Notes: generated by a model from the sequence alone, not told the origin. 42,325 bases of DNA from Firmicutes bacterium UBA4916 (GCA_002398845.1 DHBY01000022.1:1-42325); one strand, 5' to 3'. Positions 7,457-16,306 are shown, numbered from the stretch's first letter. Numbers and translations are program-made.

Positions 7457-7906
7457 ATGTTCAATAAACATAGATTATCTTTTGTTTTATTAGGAATAGG
7501 AATAGGGATTATATTAACTAATACGATTTATATTTTTAATCCCAATATAGAATATAGGGACTATTCGGAGGAAGAAATTATTAATTTAGCTTCAGATTTA
7601 GGAATGGTTTTTATAAAGGATAATATTCAACCTTCCCATAAAAACGAAGAAAGTAAAAATATAGAAACCTCTATTAATGAACCAAAAAAGTATGAGAAAA
7701 TAAAATTTGCGATTGAAAAAGGCGATTCTTTAGAAAAAGTTTCAAAGGGACTTTTTGAATTAGGAATAATTGATAATATGGATGAATTTAATAAATTGGC
7801 TAAAGAAAAAAATATACAAAAGAAGCTTAGGGTAGGTACCTATGAATTATCACCTAGTTTTGATTATGAAACAATAATAAAGGTAATAACTAAATCCTTA
7901 TATTAA
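7457..7906 (+). CDS. MltG-like N-terminal domain protein without catalytic domain
   Basis: This 149-aa protein has one N-terminal transmembrane segment (about 8-28), an acidic linker and a C-terminal module (about 77-148) with the pattern FAIEKGDSLEKVSKGLFELGIID...RVGTYELSPSFDYETIIKVI. That is the LysM-like substrate-binding part of endolytic transglycosylase MltG/YceG. The downstream catalytic domain of MltG, with its conserved Glu, is absent; the protein stops right after the module without a visible frameshift. It may be a stand-alone wall-associated accessory protein, as found in other clostridia, or an ancient truncation. AAAGGAG precedes ATG 7457. A terminator follows at 7975. Confidence 0.7.
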   Translation: MFNKHRLSFVLLGIGIGIILTNTIYIFNPNIEYRDYSEEEIINLASDLGMVFIKDNIQPSHKNEESKNIETSINEPKKYEKIKFAIEKGDSLEKVSKGLFELGIIDNMDEFNKLAKEKNIQKKLRVGTYELSPSFDYETIIKVITKSLY

Positions 7907-8233
7907 GTTTATATTTATCAAAGATTTAAAAATAGTACTAAAGTATCAATTTATAAGGAAAATATTTTAAAACTAGCATTGGAGCAATTCCAGTGCTTTT
8001 TACTTTAGCTAATAAATTTGTAAGTATTTTATTATATATTATTAAATATATAAAATTATTGTAGTATAATAGTATATGCTGTCAAATAAAACAACAGAAG
8101 ATATTATTAAAATATATTTAGCAAATGTAATGATAGATAATTTATAGTGATTAAATAAAATAAACTAGTTATCTAAATAAATGGTTTAATCCTCCATTTA
8201 ATTGGAAACAATTGCTAAGGGGAGGGATATAAT
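7907..8233. other. 327-bp intergenic gap with a terminator and a leader
   Basis: No ORF with a ribosome binding site is visible. The left part holds a terminator (7975-8003). The right part is very AT-rich and holds TATAAT at 8065-8070 without a convincing -35, then about 150 bases of possible untranslated leader before the TTG start at 8234. I recognise no riboswitch or small RNA. Confidence 0.5.
7975..8003 (+). terminator. Rho-independent terminator after the MltG-like gene
   Basis: AGCATTGGA (7975-7983) pairs with TCCAGTGCT (7989-7997) with one wobble around a five-base loop, followed by TTTTTACTTT. Confidence 0.8.
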
Positions 8234-8965
8234 TTGGTTTTGGCAAAAGTTAATCTTTATGAAATATATGAGGGTCTACAATATAATTTTTTGTATAATA
8301 ATGATATTAACTCTATACATATCCTTCTAAACCTATATGATTTAGAAAACAATATGACAAATATATGCCCTAAGTATATATCTACCAATGAAATAAGAAA
8401 AAAAGTAAAGAAAGTTTTAAAAAATAGAAAGGATAAGCAATTGATTTCTAATAATATTGCTTTATTAATTCATGAGGATATTGATAGACTTGAGCTAATT
8501 TTATATTTAGAAGGCTATAAAAATGGTTATTATCATAGTAAGTGGGTAAATATCCTAGAAGATGAAGCAATAAAACATTATTCTGTTGATGAGATTTATG
8601 AAAAAAACTTTTTATTTCATTACGATACATCTACAAAAGATATTAAAAAAGTTAAAGATAATTTTGAATTAGAAATAGACGATGAGGAAAAAGAAACAGC
8701 ATATTTGCATAATTTTATAAATACATATTGCGAAAAGGTCGTTAAAAGGAAAATTTTTAATTTAAATATGTATATAGATAAGCAGCTGACAATAGAATAT
8801 AATCATGATAAAATGGATATACAAGAAGAAGGGTCTTATTTATCGACAAATGAATTAAATAAAATTTATAAATTAGTGGTTAAAACCATAATAAAAAACA
8901 CAATAAGGATGTATAAGGATGCTAGTTGGTTTGGCGTAAATGATAAAGTACTTAATAGGTATTAG
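8234..8965 (+). CDS. Unrecognised 243-aa protein
   Basis: I do not recognise this family. The protein is soluble, helical and rich in Lys, Glu, Asn and Tyr, with no signal peptide or transmembrane segment. Visible features are an N-terminal helical part (LYEIYEGLQYNFLYNND), a central LIHEDIDRLELILYLEGYKNGYYHSKWVN, where many aromatic residues cluster, an acidic stretch ELEIDDEEKE near 149-158, and a Lys/Ile/Asn-rich C-terminus. The start is TTG 8234 behind a strong GGGGAGGG (8219-8226). Codon use is like that of its neighbours, so it looks native and expressed. It lies 35 bases before the CBS-ACT gene and is probably co-transcribed with it; no function can be assigned. Confidence 0.75.
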   Translation: MVLAKVNLYEIYEGLQYNFLYNNDINSIHILLNLYDLENNMTNICPKYISTNEIRKKVKKVLKNRKDKQLISNNIALLIHEDIDRLELILYLEGYKNGYYHSKWVNILEDEAIKHYSVDEIYEKNFLFHYDTSTKDIKKVKDNFELEIDDEEKETAYLHNFINTYCEKVVKRKIFNLNMYIDKQLTIEYNHDKMDIQEEGSYLSTNELNKIYKLVVKTIIKNTIRMYKDASWFGVNDKVLNRY

Positions 8966-9000
8966 AGAGATCTTTAAAATAGATATAAGGGGGAATCATA

Positions 9001-9633
9001 ATGTATGTAAAAAACCATATGTTATCAAAAGAAAAATTGACAACGGTATCTTTACATGAAAACATTAGTAGTGCATTAGAAAAGATAAATAAAGGAGATT
9101 TTCTATCTTTACCTGTTCTGGATGGGGATGAATTTAAAGGGATTTTAATGAAAGAGGCTATTTATAGGTATTATTTTAATACTGAATGTATGGATAAGGA
9201 TAAGTTTTTAACTGGCACTAAGGTTGAAGAACTATACAATGATAATTATAAATCTATAAAAGAAAATGAATTAACAGAAAATGCCTCATATTTATTGAAA
9301 GAAGTGAGGACTCCATTTTTACCTGTATTTAATTCCGAAAACAAGTTTGTAGGAATTTTGACTCATACTTCAATTTTTAATGCATTTTCAGAAATTTTTG
9401 GATTAGATAATGGAACAAGAATAGTAGTTAATATGTTTGATATACCAGGTCAATTAGCTAAATTGACAGAAATTATTAAGAAAGAAAATATAAATATATT
9501 AAATTTTGCAGTAGTAGATGCTAAGGTACTAGATGTTTATAGAGTAATAATTCGTGTTGATACAGAGAATGTAGATGATCTTATAGGAAAAATAGATAAA
9601 GCAGGATTTAAGATAGGAGAAATAACAAAATAG
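9001..9633 (+). CDS. CBS-pair and ACT-like domain protein
   Basis: This 210-aa cytoplasmic protein has two CBS motifs (about 1-60, with LSKEKLTTVSLHENIS and FLSLPVLDGDEFKGIL; about 75-135, with FLPVFNSENKFVGILTH) and a C-terminal ACT-like domain (about 138-210, with VVNMFDIPGQLAKLTEII and INILNFAVVD). The architecture resembles AcuB-type proteins, in which CBS pairs bind adenosyl ligands and ACT domains bind amino acids. It therefore looks like a metabolite sensor with no catalytic part; ligand and partner are unknown. ATG 9001 is preceded by AAGGGGG. It follows the unrecognised 243-aa gene at close spacing, suggesting a shared transcript. Confidence 0.8.
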   Translation: MYVKNHMLSKEKLTTVSLHENISSALEKINKGDFLSLPVLDGDEFKGILMKEAIYRYYFNTECMDKDKFLTGTKVEELYNDNYKSIKENELTENASYLLKEVRTPFLPVFNSENKFVGILTHTSIFNAFSEIFGLDNGTRIVVNMFDIPGQLAKLTEIIKKENINILNFAVVDAKVLDVYRVIIRVDTENVDDLIGKIDKAGFKIGEITK

Positions 9634-9699
9634 TACAAAATGTATAATTTATTTTAAAATGGGAAAAATATCCCTTTAGATAGTATTGGAGGGATATTT

Positions 9700-10296
9700 A
9701 TGAAAAGACGAAATGGTATTTTAATATTTCTATTTTGCGGAGTATTATTTATAACATCCTTTATATATGGCTATAAGATGATGGGTAATCGGGTTAATAA
9801 AAAACCTCTACTCATAGGTGAGAATTCAAAAAAGGATAATCTAGATGATGATAATGAATTAGAAATATTAAAAGAAGAAAGAATAATTTCACCTAATACT
9901 TTTGTTGAAAAAAAGATTCATTATAATTTATGTAACCACGATATTACAAAACTTAATAATGTAGATGATGAAATAATAAATATGACTGAAAAACAGTACC
10001 GAGAATATATGAAAGAAAACTATCCAAATATAAAAATTATTTCTTTTTCTACTAAGGAAATATTGTTAAGAGAAGAAAGAAATCATCTATGCCCAAATCA
10101 TTACATAATAGGCGAATCTAATGGCAAGATTGCAATCTATGGTATAGATGAAAATGGAGATAAGTTTTTAGATAAGGTATTTAGTAATTATCCCATTTCG
10201 CTTTTAAAAGAAGTGGACCAAGAAAAACTTATAAAAGGCATATTAGTTGATAGTGAAGAAGAACTATCTGATGTATTAGAGAATTTCATATCCTAA
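9700..10296 (+). CDS. BofC C-terminal domain-like protein
   Basis: This 198-aa protein has an N-terminal signal anchor (about 6-24) and is expected on the outer face of the membrane. The central region (about 75-110) is followed by a C-terminal domain with LCPNHYIIGESNGKIAIYGIDENGDK (shown in part), matching the BofC C-terminal domain, where a glycine-rich turn and an aliphatic strand are conserved. In Bacillus, BofC restrains SpoIVB-dependent activation of pro-sigma-K signalling between forespore and mother cell. Homologues without the N-terminal BofC domain are common in clostridia, so the exact role is inferred. It sits upstream of ruvC and ends in its own terminator. GGAGGG precedes ATG 9700. 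Confidence 0.65.
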   Translation: MKRRNGILIFLFCGVLFITSFIYGYKMMGNRVNKKPLLIGENSKKDNLDDDNELEILKEERIISPNTFVEKKIHYNLCNHDITKLNNVDDEIINMTEKQYREYMKENYPNIKIISFSTKEILLREERNHLCPNHYIIGESNGKIAIYGIDENGDKFLDKVFSNYPISLLKEVDQEKLIKGILVDSEEELSDVLENFIS

Positions 10297-10300
10297 AATA

Positions 10301-10332
10301 AAACTAAGTTAGAATTTCTAACTTAGTTTTTC
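10301..10332 (+). terminator. Terminator between the BofC-like gene and ruvC
   Basis: AAACTAAGTTAGAA (10301-10314) pairs perfectly with TTCTAACTTAGTTT (10316-10329) around a minimal loop, followed by T-rich sequence. It isolates the ruv operon from the upstream gene. Confidence 0.85.
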
Positions 10333-10381
10333 TTCTAAAATGTGTTAATATATTATATAGCATCTTTGAAAGGAGAGTCAT

Positions 10382-10876
10382 ATGATTATACTTGGAATAG
10401 ACCCAGGGTTAGCAATAGTTGGATATGGTGTTGTGGAATACATAGGAAATAAATATAAAGCTATAGATTATGGATGCATAACTACAGGTTCGGAAATATT
10501 ATTTCCTGAAAGGTTAAAGATCATATATGATGAAATGTTATTTCTTATAGATAAATATAAACCTGAGGATGTGGCAATGGAAGAGCTGTTTTTTAATAAG
10601 AATGTTAAAACAGCAATCAAAGTAGGACAAGCAAGGGGAGTCGAGGTTTTAGCTATTATAAATAAAGGGCTAGAGGTTTATGAATACACTCCTTTACAAA
10701 TAAAACAATCAGTGGTTGGCTATGGAAGAGCAGAAAAAAGGCAGGTACAAGAAATGGTAAAGCTATTATTAAATTTAAAAGAAATACCCAAACCAGATGA
10801 TGCAGCTGATGCATTAGCGGTAGCAATATGTCATAGCAGCTGTTTGAATTTTAAGGATATGTTTAAAATGAAATAA
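10382..10876 (+). CDS. ruvC: Crossover junction endodeoxyribonuclease RuvC
   Basis: RuvC is the Holliday junction resolvase that cuts four-way DNA junctions during recombinational repair, working with RuvAB. The 164 aa match the family. The RNase H-like fold begins with GIDPGLAIVGYGV (catalytic Asp7), then VAMEELFFNKN with the second acidic residue (Glu near 66), and DDAADALAVAICH near 141-153 with the C-terminal Asp residues. Start ATG 10382 has AAAGGAGAG upstream. It heads the ruvC-ruvA-ruvB cluster and is followed by ruvA after a few bases. Confidence 0.97.
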   Translation: MIILGIDPGLAIVGYGVVEYIGNKYKAIDYGCITTGSEILFPERLKIIYDEMLFLIDKYKPEDVAMEELFFNKNVKTAIKVGQARGVEVLAIINKGLEVYEYTPLQIKQSVVGYGRAEKRQVQEMVKLLLNLKEIPKPDDAADALAVAICHSSCLNFKDMFKMK

Positions 10877-10891
10877 TAAAGGGTGATGGAT

Positions 10892-11476
10892 TTGTATGAA
10901 TACATAATGGGAAAAGTTGTAGGAATTAAAGAGGATTATATAGTTTTGGATAATGGTGGAATAGGATATAAGATTTTTACCTCAAGGAATTCCTTAGGGA
11001 ATTTAAAGATTAATGAAATGATTACTATGTATATTTACTTCAATTTACGAGAAGATGGCGTCTATCTTTATGGTTTTACTACTGAAGAGGAATTAGATAT
11101 GTTTAATATGCTTCTTTTAGTCTCCAAAGTTGGTCCCAAGGTAGGTTTAGGTATATTGTCAACCTTAACACCAGGTCAAATAAAGTTGGCTATATTAAAT
11201 AGTGATTCTAATGTTCTTTGTAATGCACCAGGTGTTGGGAAAAAAACTGCTGGTAGGATAATTCTTGAGTTGAAAGATAGAATAGATGATAATGACATTG
11301 GTGAGAATACTGATATTATAGAAGGCGTTGATATGGTAGAAACAGCAATCCGTGGTTTAATGTCTTTAGGCTACACTAGGGGTGAAATACAAAGAGTATT
11401 GAATAAAATAGATACTAGCAGTATGGATACAGAGGATATTATAAGAGAAACCCTTAAGAGACTATCAAAACAATAA
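10892..11476 (+). CDS. ruvA: Holliday junction branch migration protein RuvA
   Basis: RuvA binds Holliday junctions and loads the RuvB motor. The 194-aa protein has the N-terminal OB domain (IMGKVVGIKEDYIVLDNGGIGY shown in part), two helix-hairpin-helix motifs (KVGPKVGLGIL and APGVGKKTAGRI, near residues 77-87 and 112-123) and a small C-terminal domain that contacts RuvB (LMSLGYTRGEI). TTG 10892 is chosen because it aligns with the short N-terminus of known RuvA proteins and sits about 8 bases from AAAGGG. In-frame GTG 10883 and ATG 10886 lie inside or against that site. It is flanked by ruvC and ruvB. Confidence 0.95.
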   Translation: MYEYIMGKVVGIKEDYIVLDNGGIGYKIFTSRNSLGNLKINEMITMYIYFNLREDGVYLYGFTTEEELDMFNMLLLVSKVGPKVGLGILSTLTPGQIKLAILNSDSNVLCNAPGVGKKTAGRIILELKDRIDDNDIGENTDIIEGVDMVETAIRGLMSLGYTRGEIQRVLNKIDTSSMDTEDIIRETLKRLSKQ

Positions 11477-11494
11477 AGAAAGGTATTGATATAA

Positions 11495-12508
11495 ATGGAT
11501 AGAACTAATGAGAGAATCATTACAAGTTCAGTTCAGGTGGAAGACATGGATAATGAGATTACCTTAAGACCAAAATGGATTGATGAATATATTGGTCAGG
11601 ATAAAGCCAAGGAAAAATTGAAGATATTTATACAAGCTGCTAAGGAGAGAAAAGAGCCTTTAGATCATGTATTACTTTACGGACCACCAGGATTAGGCAA
11701 GACTACATTGGCCAATATTATCGCTAATGAGATGGGGGTCAATATAAGGGTTACTTCTGGGCCTGCCATAGAAAGACCGGGAGATTTAGCAAGTATATTG
11801 ACTAATTTAGGAGAAGACGATGTATTGTTTATCGATGAAATACATAGGATAAATAGGACCGTAGAGGAAATTCTTTATCCTGCCATGGAGGATTATGCCT
11901 TAGACATAATAATCGGTAAAGGGCCAAGTGCTAGGTCCGTACGTTTGGACTTATCTAGGTTTACTTTAATAGGTGCTACTACAAGGGCCGGACTTTTAAC
12001 TTCGCCATTAAGGGATAGATTTGGAGTAATGCTAAATTTAGATTTATATGATGATTATAGTCTACAAAAAATTGTAAAGCGTTCTTCTAATATATTAAAT
12101 ATTGAAATAGACGATGAAGGGGCTATGGAAATTGCAAAAAGGTCCAGAGGGACCCCAAGAATTGCAAATCGAATTTTAAAAAGAGTTAGGGATTATGCTC
12201 AAGTCAAGGAAGATGGAGTTATAACTTATGATGTGGCAAAGAGAGGGCTTGAAGTATTAGAGATAGATGAGCTGGGCTTAGATGAAGTGGATAGAAAGTT
12301 AATATTAACTATGATAGAAAACTTTGATGGTGGTCCTGTTGGCTTAGATACTATTTCTGCTGCAACAGGAGAGGAGAGAACTACTATAGAAGATGTTTAT
12401 GAACCTTTTTTATTGCAAATTGGTTTTATCAATAGAACTCCAAGAGGTAGGACTGTAACAAAAAAAGCATATAATCATTTTAATATTCATTATAAGGATG
12501 AGGAATAG
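11495..12508 (+). CDS. ruvB: Holliday junction branch migration DNA helicase RuvB
   Basis: RuvB is the hexameric AAA+ ATPase that drives branch migration with RuvA. The 337 aa are full length. Visible motifs are IDEYIGQDKAKEKL near the N-terminus, Walker A GPPGLGKTT (about 64-72), Walker B LFIDEIHR (about 111-118), sensor 1 LIGATTRAGLL (about 155-165), the arginine finger segment SPLRDRFG and the C-terminal winged helix (VGLDTISAATGEERTTIEDV shown in part). It starts at ATG 11495 and overlaps an upstream-reading ATG of the next gene by a few bases. The assignment is secure. Confidence 0.98.
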   Translation: MDRTNERIITSSVQVEDMDNEITLRPKWIDEYIGQDKAKEKLKIFIQAAKERKEPLDHVLLYGPPGLGKTTLANIIANEMGVNIRVTSGPAIERPGDLASILTNLGEDDVLFIDEIHRINRTVEEILYPAMEDYALDIIIGKGPSARSVRLDLSRFTLIGATTRAGLLTSPLRDRFGVMLNLDLYDDYSLQKIVKRSSNILNIEIDDEGAMEIAKRSRGTPRIANRILKRVRDYAQVKEDGVITYDVAKRGLEVLEIDELGLDEVDRKLILTMIENFDGGPVGLDTISAATGEERTTIEDVYEPFLLQIGFINRTPRGRTVTKKAYNHFNIHYKDEE

Positions 12509-12518
12509 AGGTGTTAGA

Positions 12519-12728
12519 ATGAATTCCTTTGGGAAGATACTAATAACTATGGGTGTAGTTTTATTTTTAATTGGCGGCTTACTAATAATTGGTGAAAAGT
12601 TTGGCTTGGGTAAATTACCAGGGGATATTTTTATACAAAAAGGTAATTTTACCTTTTTCTTTCCCATTGTATCATGCTTGATTATAAGTTTACTTATAAC
12701 ATTTCTTTTTAATATTTTTAGAAGGTAG
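12519..12728 (+). CDS. DUF2905 family small membrane protein
   Basis: This 69-aa protein has two transmembrane helices (about 5-22 and 45-65) separated by a loop with LGKLPGDIFI, the signature of DUF2905. The function is unknown, but the gene is habitually found near ruvB in Firmicutes. ATG 12519 is preferred because AGAGGTG at 12507-12513 is correctly placed; the ATG at 12498 lies inside ruvB and would overlap its stop. It is followed after 9 bases by the SpoIID/LytB gene. Confidence 0.85.
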   Translation: MNSFGKILITMGVVLFLIGGLLIIGEKFGLGKLPGDIFIQKGNFTFFFPIVSCLIISLLITFLFNIFRR

Positions 12729-12737
12729 GAGATTAAC

Positions 12738-14060
12738 TTGAAGAAAATATATTTGCCCATATTTTTAAGCGTATTATTGATTGAACTTTTAATACCAAAT
12801 CAATATGTTTCTGCTAATTCATTAGAGAATGATTATTTAAGCATAAAGTTGACAAGCCCTATAGAATCAAAAAATTTAGTAAAACTATATAGTGAAGATG
12901 GCTTTGCAATATATAGAAAAGATGATATATTAAATGAATTAGAATATTTTGAAGACCAATATATAAACATTGGTTTAGATGAAGAAGGCAAAATATCAAT
13001 AATGGATTCTTTTAATAATATTTTATATTCTTTTCGGGATGATAATTTAGCCCTTTCATCTAGAAATGGATATGATAAAAAAATCAAAGTAGAAGATAAA
13101 AATTATAGAGATTATATTTATTTTAAAAAGCAAAACAATGAAATAGTAGTATTTAATTATGTAAAACTTGATAACTATCTATATGGAGTGGTACCAAGAG
13201 AGATGCCAGCATCTTTTCCTATAGAATCATTAAAGGCTCAGGCTATTGCGGCAAGAACCTATACTTTATTCAATTTAAATAAACATGGGAATGAAGGATA
13301 CAATCTTTGTGATACTGCTCACTGTCAAGTTTATGATGGTATGGATGGAGAACATGAAGAGACCAATAAAGCCATAGATGAGACAAGTGGAATGGTAATG
13401 ACTTATAATGGCAATATTATAGATGCACCGTATCATTCTAATAGTGGAGGGTATACAGAGGATGCATTAGAAGTATGGGGCAACAATGTCCCATATTTGA
13501 CGGCTGTTAATGATGAATATTCACAGGGTTCACCCAATAGTAATTGGTCATTTTCTATGACTTCTGATGAGATCAATATTAGACTTAAAAATAGCGGCAT
13601 TAATATTGGAAATGTAGTGGATATGGAGGTATTAGAAACTTCACCTAATGGACGGGTTTCAAAGCTTAAAGTATCGGGAACCGCGGGAGAGGAAATTTTA
13701 AATAAGGATAAGATAAGACAAGTATTAGGGACTACAGAATTAAAAAGCACTTGGTTTACTGTAAAGAGAGAAGGAGATGATAGGAATACTAAATCTATAT
13801 ATGCAGTAGATGGGGAAAATACAATCCCTCAAATAATAGATTTAGCTAATTCTTATATAATAGATGGTGAGTTAAATAAAAGGCCATCAAGAGGCACAAA
13901 ATCATCAAATACAGGTGATTTTATAATTGAAGGTAAGGGTTATGGCCATGGAGTTGGAATGAGCCAATGGGGAGCTAAAGGTATGGCTGAATCGGGATAT
14001 TCATGTGAAGAAATATTAAAACACTATTATACCGGTGTGGAAATTGAAATTAAAGAATAA
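12738..14060 (+). CDS. SpoIID/LytB domain protein
   Basis: This 440-aa protein has a signal peptide (about 1-25, ending near SANS), so it is expected to be exported. The SpoIID/LytB domain spans roughly 145-420. The core reads LYGVVPREMPASFPIESLKAQ (shown in part) with the catalytic-type Glu of PREM, then AIAARTYTL, CDTAHCQVYDG, YHSNSGGYTEDA and the C-terminal GKGYGHGVGMSQWGAKGMAESGY (shown in part). SpoIID is a lytic transglycosylase acting on glycan strands stripped of stem peptides during engulfment; LytB-type relatives act as cell wall modifiers. The position between ruvB/DUF2905 and queA differs from the classical spoIID locus, so this may be a paralogue. TTG 12738 has AGGTAGGAG upstream. 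Confidence 0.88.
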   Translation: MKKIYLPIFLSVLLIELLIPNQYVSANSLENDYLSIKLTSPIESKNLVKLYSEDGFAIYRKDDILNELEYFEDQYINIGLDEEGKISIMDSFNNILYSFRDDNLALSSRNGYDKKIKVEDKNYRDYIYFKKQNNEIVVFNYVKLDNYLYGVVPREMPASFPIESLKAQAIAARTYTLFNLNKHGNEGYNLCDTAHCQVYDGMDGEHEETNKAIDETSGMVMTYNGNIIDAPYHSNSGGYTEDALEVWGNNVPYLTAVNDEYSQGSPNSNWSFSMTSDEINIRLKNSGINIGNVVDMEVLETSPNGRVSKLKVSGTAGEEILNKDKIRQVLGTTELKSTWFTVKREGDDRNTKSIYAVDGENTIPQIIDLANSYIIDGELNKRPSRGTKSSNTGDFIIEGKGYGHGVGMSQWGAKGMAESGYSCEEILKHYYTGVEIEIKE

Positions 14061-14078
14061 ATAGCAAAGGATGATCAA

Positions 14079-15104
14079 ATGAAAACAGAAGATTTTTACT
14101 ATGATTTACCTGAAAGTTTAATTGCACAACATCCAATAAAAAATAGGGAAGAATCGAAATTGATGGTACTAGATAAAGAAACAGGAGGTATTGAACATAG
14201 AAAATTTAAAGATATAATTGATTATTTAGATAAGGAAGATTGCCTTGTATTAAATGATACTAGGGTAATACCTGCAAGATTGTTTGGAACTAGAGAGGGA
14301 AAAGATGAGAAAATTGAATTTTTGTTATTGCGTAAGGTTGAAGGTGATAAGTGGGAAACCCTTGTAAAACCGGGGAAAAAGGTTAAACCCTCTAATAGGA
14401 TAATCTTTGGTGATGGGACTTTAAAAGCTGATGTACTAAGTATAGAAGAAGATGGGACTAGGATAGTCCAATTTGAATATGATGGGATATTTGAAGAAAT
14501 ATTGGATAAATTAGGAGAAATGCCTTTACCCCCTTATATTAAAGAAAGATTAGAGGAAAAAGAAAGGTACCAAACAGTCTATTCAAAGCATAAAGGATCT
14601 GCGGCAGCTCCAACGGCAGGACTCCATTTTACCGAAGATTTGTTAAGGAGAATTGAGGAAAAGGGTGTAGAGATTGTATTTTTAACTCTCCATGTAGGAT
14701 TAGGTACTTTTAGGCCTGTAAAAGTAGAAAATATTGAACAACATCATATGCACTCTGAATATTATGAAATTTCTAAGGAGGCAGCAGAAAAAATAAATAG
14801 AGTTAAGAAAAATAATGGAAAGATTATATCCGTTGGCACTACTAGCACTAGAACCTTAGAGACTGTAGCAAATTCTGATGGGATGATTATTCCCGGGAAA
14901 GGTTGGACTGATATTTTCATTTACCCTGGTTATAAGTTTAAAGTTGTGGATAAACTCATAACCAATTTCCATCTACCAGAGTCTACTCTTTTAATGTTGG
15001 TTAGTGCGTTAGCAGGAAGAGAAAATATTTTAAATGCGTATAATAAGGCAATAGAAAATGATTATAGATTTTTTAGTTTTGGAGATGCAATGTTTATAAA
15101 ATAG
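14079..15104 (+). CDS. queA: S-adenosylmethionine:tRNA ribosyltransferase-isomerase
   Basis: QueA transfers and isomerises the ribosyl moiety of S-adenosylmethionine onto 7-aminomethyl-7-deazaguanine in tRNA, giving epoxyqueuosine. The 341 aa match the family. Motifs include FYYDLPESLIAQHP (5-18), LNDTRVIPARL (about 58-68), HKGSAAAPTAGLHFT (about 172-186) and FLTLHVGLGTFRPV (about 201-214). The C-terminus has HLPESTLLMLVSA. It lies 14 bases before tgt, the preceding enzyme of the same pathway. GGATG precedes ATG 14079; the ribosome binding site is moderate. Confidence 0.98.
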   Translation: MKTEDFYYDLPESLIAQHPIKNREESKLMVLDKETGGIEHRKFKDIIDYLDKEDCLVLNDTRVIPARLFGTREGKDEKIEFLLLRKVEGDKWETLVKPGKKVKPSNRIIFGDGTLKADVLSIEEDGTRIVQFEYDGIFEEILDKLGEMPLPPYIKERLEEKERYQTVYSKHKGSAAAPTAGLHFTEDLLRRIEEKGVEIVFLTLHVGLGTFRPVKVENIEQHHMHSEYYEISKEAAEKINRVKKNNGKIISVGTTSTRTLETVANSDGMIIPGKGWTDIFIYPGYKFKVVDKLITNFHLPESTLLMLVSALAGRENILNAYNKAIENDYRFFSFGDAMFIK

Positions 15105-15117
15105 CAGGAGGATTGTT

Positions 15118-16236
15118 ATGGCAATAAAGTTTAAAGTATTAAAAGAATCAACAGAGACTAAGGCAAGATTAGGGGAAATAGAAACTCCCCATGGAATTAT
15201 TGAAACACCAATATTTATGCCTGTTGGTACTAGGGCTACTGTAAAAGCTATGACGCCAGAAGAAGTTAAAGATTTAGGGGCACAGATAATATTAAGTAAT
15301 ACTTATCACTTATATTTAAGACCAGGGCATAAGCTTATAGAAGAAGCAGGAGGTTTACATAAGTTTATGAATTGGTATGGACCAATTTTAACAGATAGTG
15401 GAGGATTTCAAGTTTTTAGTTTAGGTGATTTAAGAAAGATTTCGGAGGAAGGAGTGGAGTTTAGGTCCCATATTGATGGGTCTAAGCATTTTATTAGTCC
15501 TGAAAAATCTATAGAAATACAAAACTCCCTAGGCTCTGATATTATGATGGCATTTGATGAATGTACTCCTTATCCTTCTACCTATGAGTATTCAAAGAAA
15601 TCCATGGAGAGGACTTCAAGATGGGCAAAAAGATGTAAAGATTATCATAAAGACTGGGAAAAGCAAGGATTATTTGGTATAATACAAGGTGGTATGTATA
15701 AAGACTTAAGAGAACAAAGTGCAAAAGAGATTACAGATATAGGCTTTCCTGGTTATGCTATTGGCGGATTAAGCGTAGGAGAACCAAAAGATTTAATGTG
15801 CGAAATGCTGGATTTTACCACACAATTGCTGCCTAAAGATAAGCCTAGATACTTAATGGGAGTAGGTTCGCCAGATTATCTTTTTGAGGCTGTTATTAGT
15901 GGAATAGATATGGCAGATTGTGTGCTTCCAACTCGTATTGCAAGGAATGGCACAGTAATGACTAGTCAAGGTAGATTAACCATTAGAAATGCTAAATACG
16001 CAAGGGATTTTACCAAGCTAGATCCTGAATGTGATTGCTATGCTTGCACTAATTATTCTAGAGCTTATATTAGGCATTTATTCAATGTAAATGAAATACT
16101 TGGTGCTAGACTTGCTACTACCCATAATTTATATTTTTTAATAAAACTTATGGAAAATATTAGAAATGCAATTAAAGAAGACAGGTTGTTAGAATATAAA
16201 GAAGAATTCTATAAAAAATATGGATATATAGATTAA
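15118..16236 (+). CDS. tgt: tRNA-guanine transglycosylase
   Basis: Tgt exchanges guanine 34 for the queuine precursor preQ1 in tRNAs with GUN anticodons. The 372-aa TIM barrel is complete: HGIIETPIFMPVGT near residue 25, the substrate pocket DSGGFQVFSL (about 90-99), GIIQGGMY (about 184-191), GGLSVGEP (about 219-226), the catalytic region GIDMADCVLPTRIARNG (about 263-279) and a zinc site CDCYAC with a later His (about 304-334). AGGAGG lies directly upstream of ATG 15118. It follows queA at 13 bases and is followed by yajC. Confidence 0.98.
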   Translation: MAIKFKVLKESTETKARLGEIETPHGIIETPIFMPVGTRATVKAMTPEEVKDLGAQIILSNTYHLYLRPGHKLIEEAGGLHKFMNWYGPILTDSGGFQVFSLGDLRKISEEGVEFRSHIDGSKHFISPEKSIEIQNSLGSDIMMAFDECTPYPSTYEYSKKSMERTSRWAKRCKDYHKDWEKQGLFGIIQGGMYKDLREQSAKEITDIGFPGYAIGGLSVGEPKDLMCEMLDFTTQLLPKDKPRYLMGVGSPDYLFEAVISGIDMADCVLPTRIARNGTVMTSQGRLTIRNAKYARDFTKLDPECDCYACTNYSRAYIRHLFNVNEILGARLATTHNLYFLIKLMENIRNAIKEDRLLEYKEEFYKKYGYID

Positions 16237-16306
16237 ATAAAGAAGGATTTTTAATATATTTGTTGAATATAAAATAAAGAATAAAAGAAAAAAGGAGGTA
16301 GTGTTT

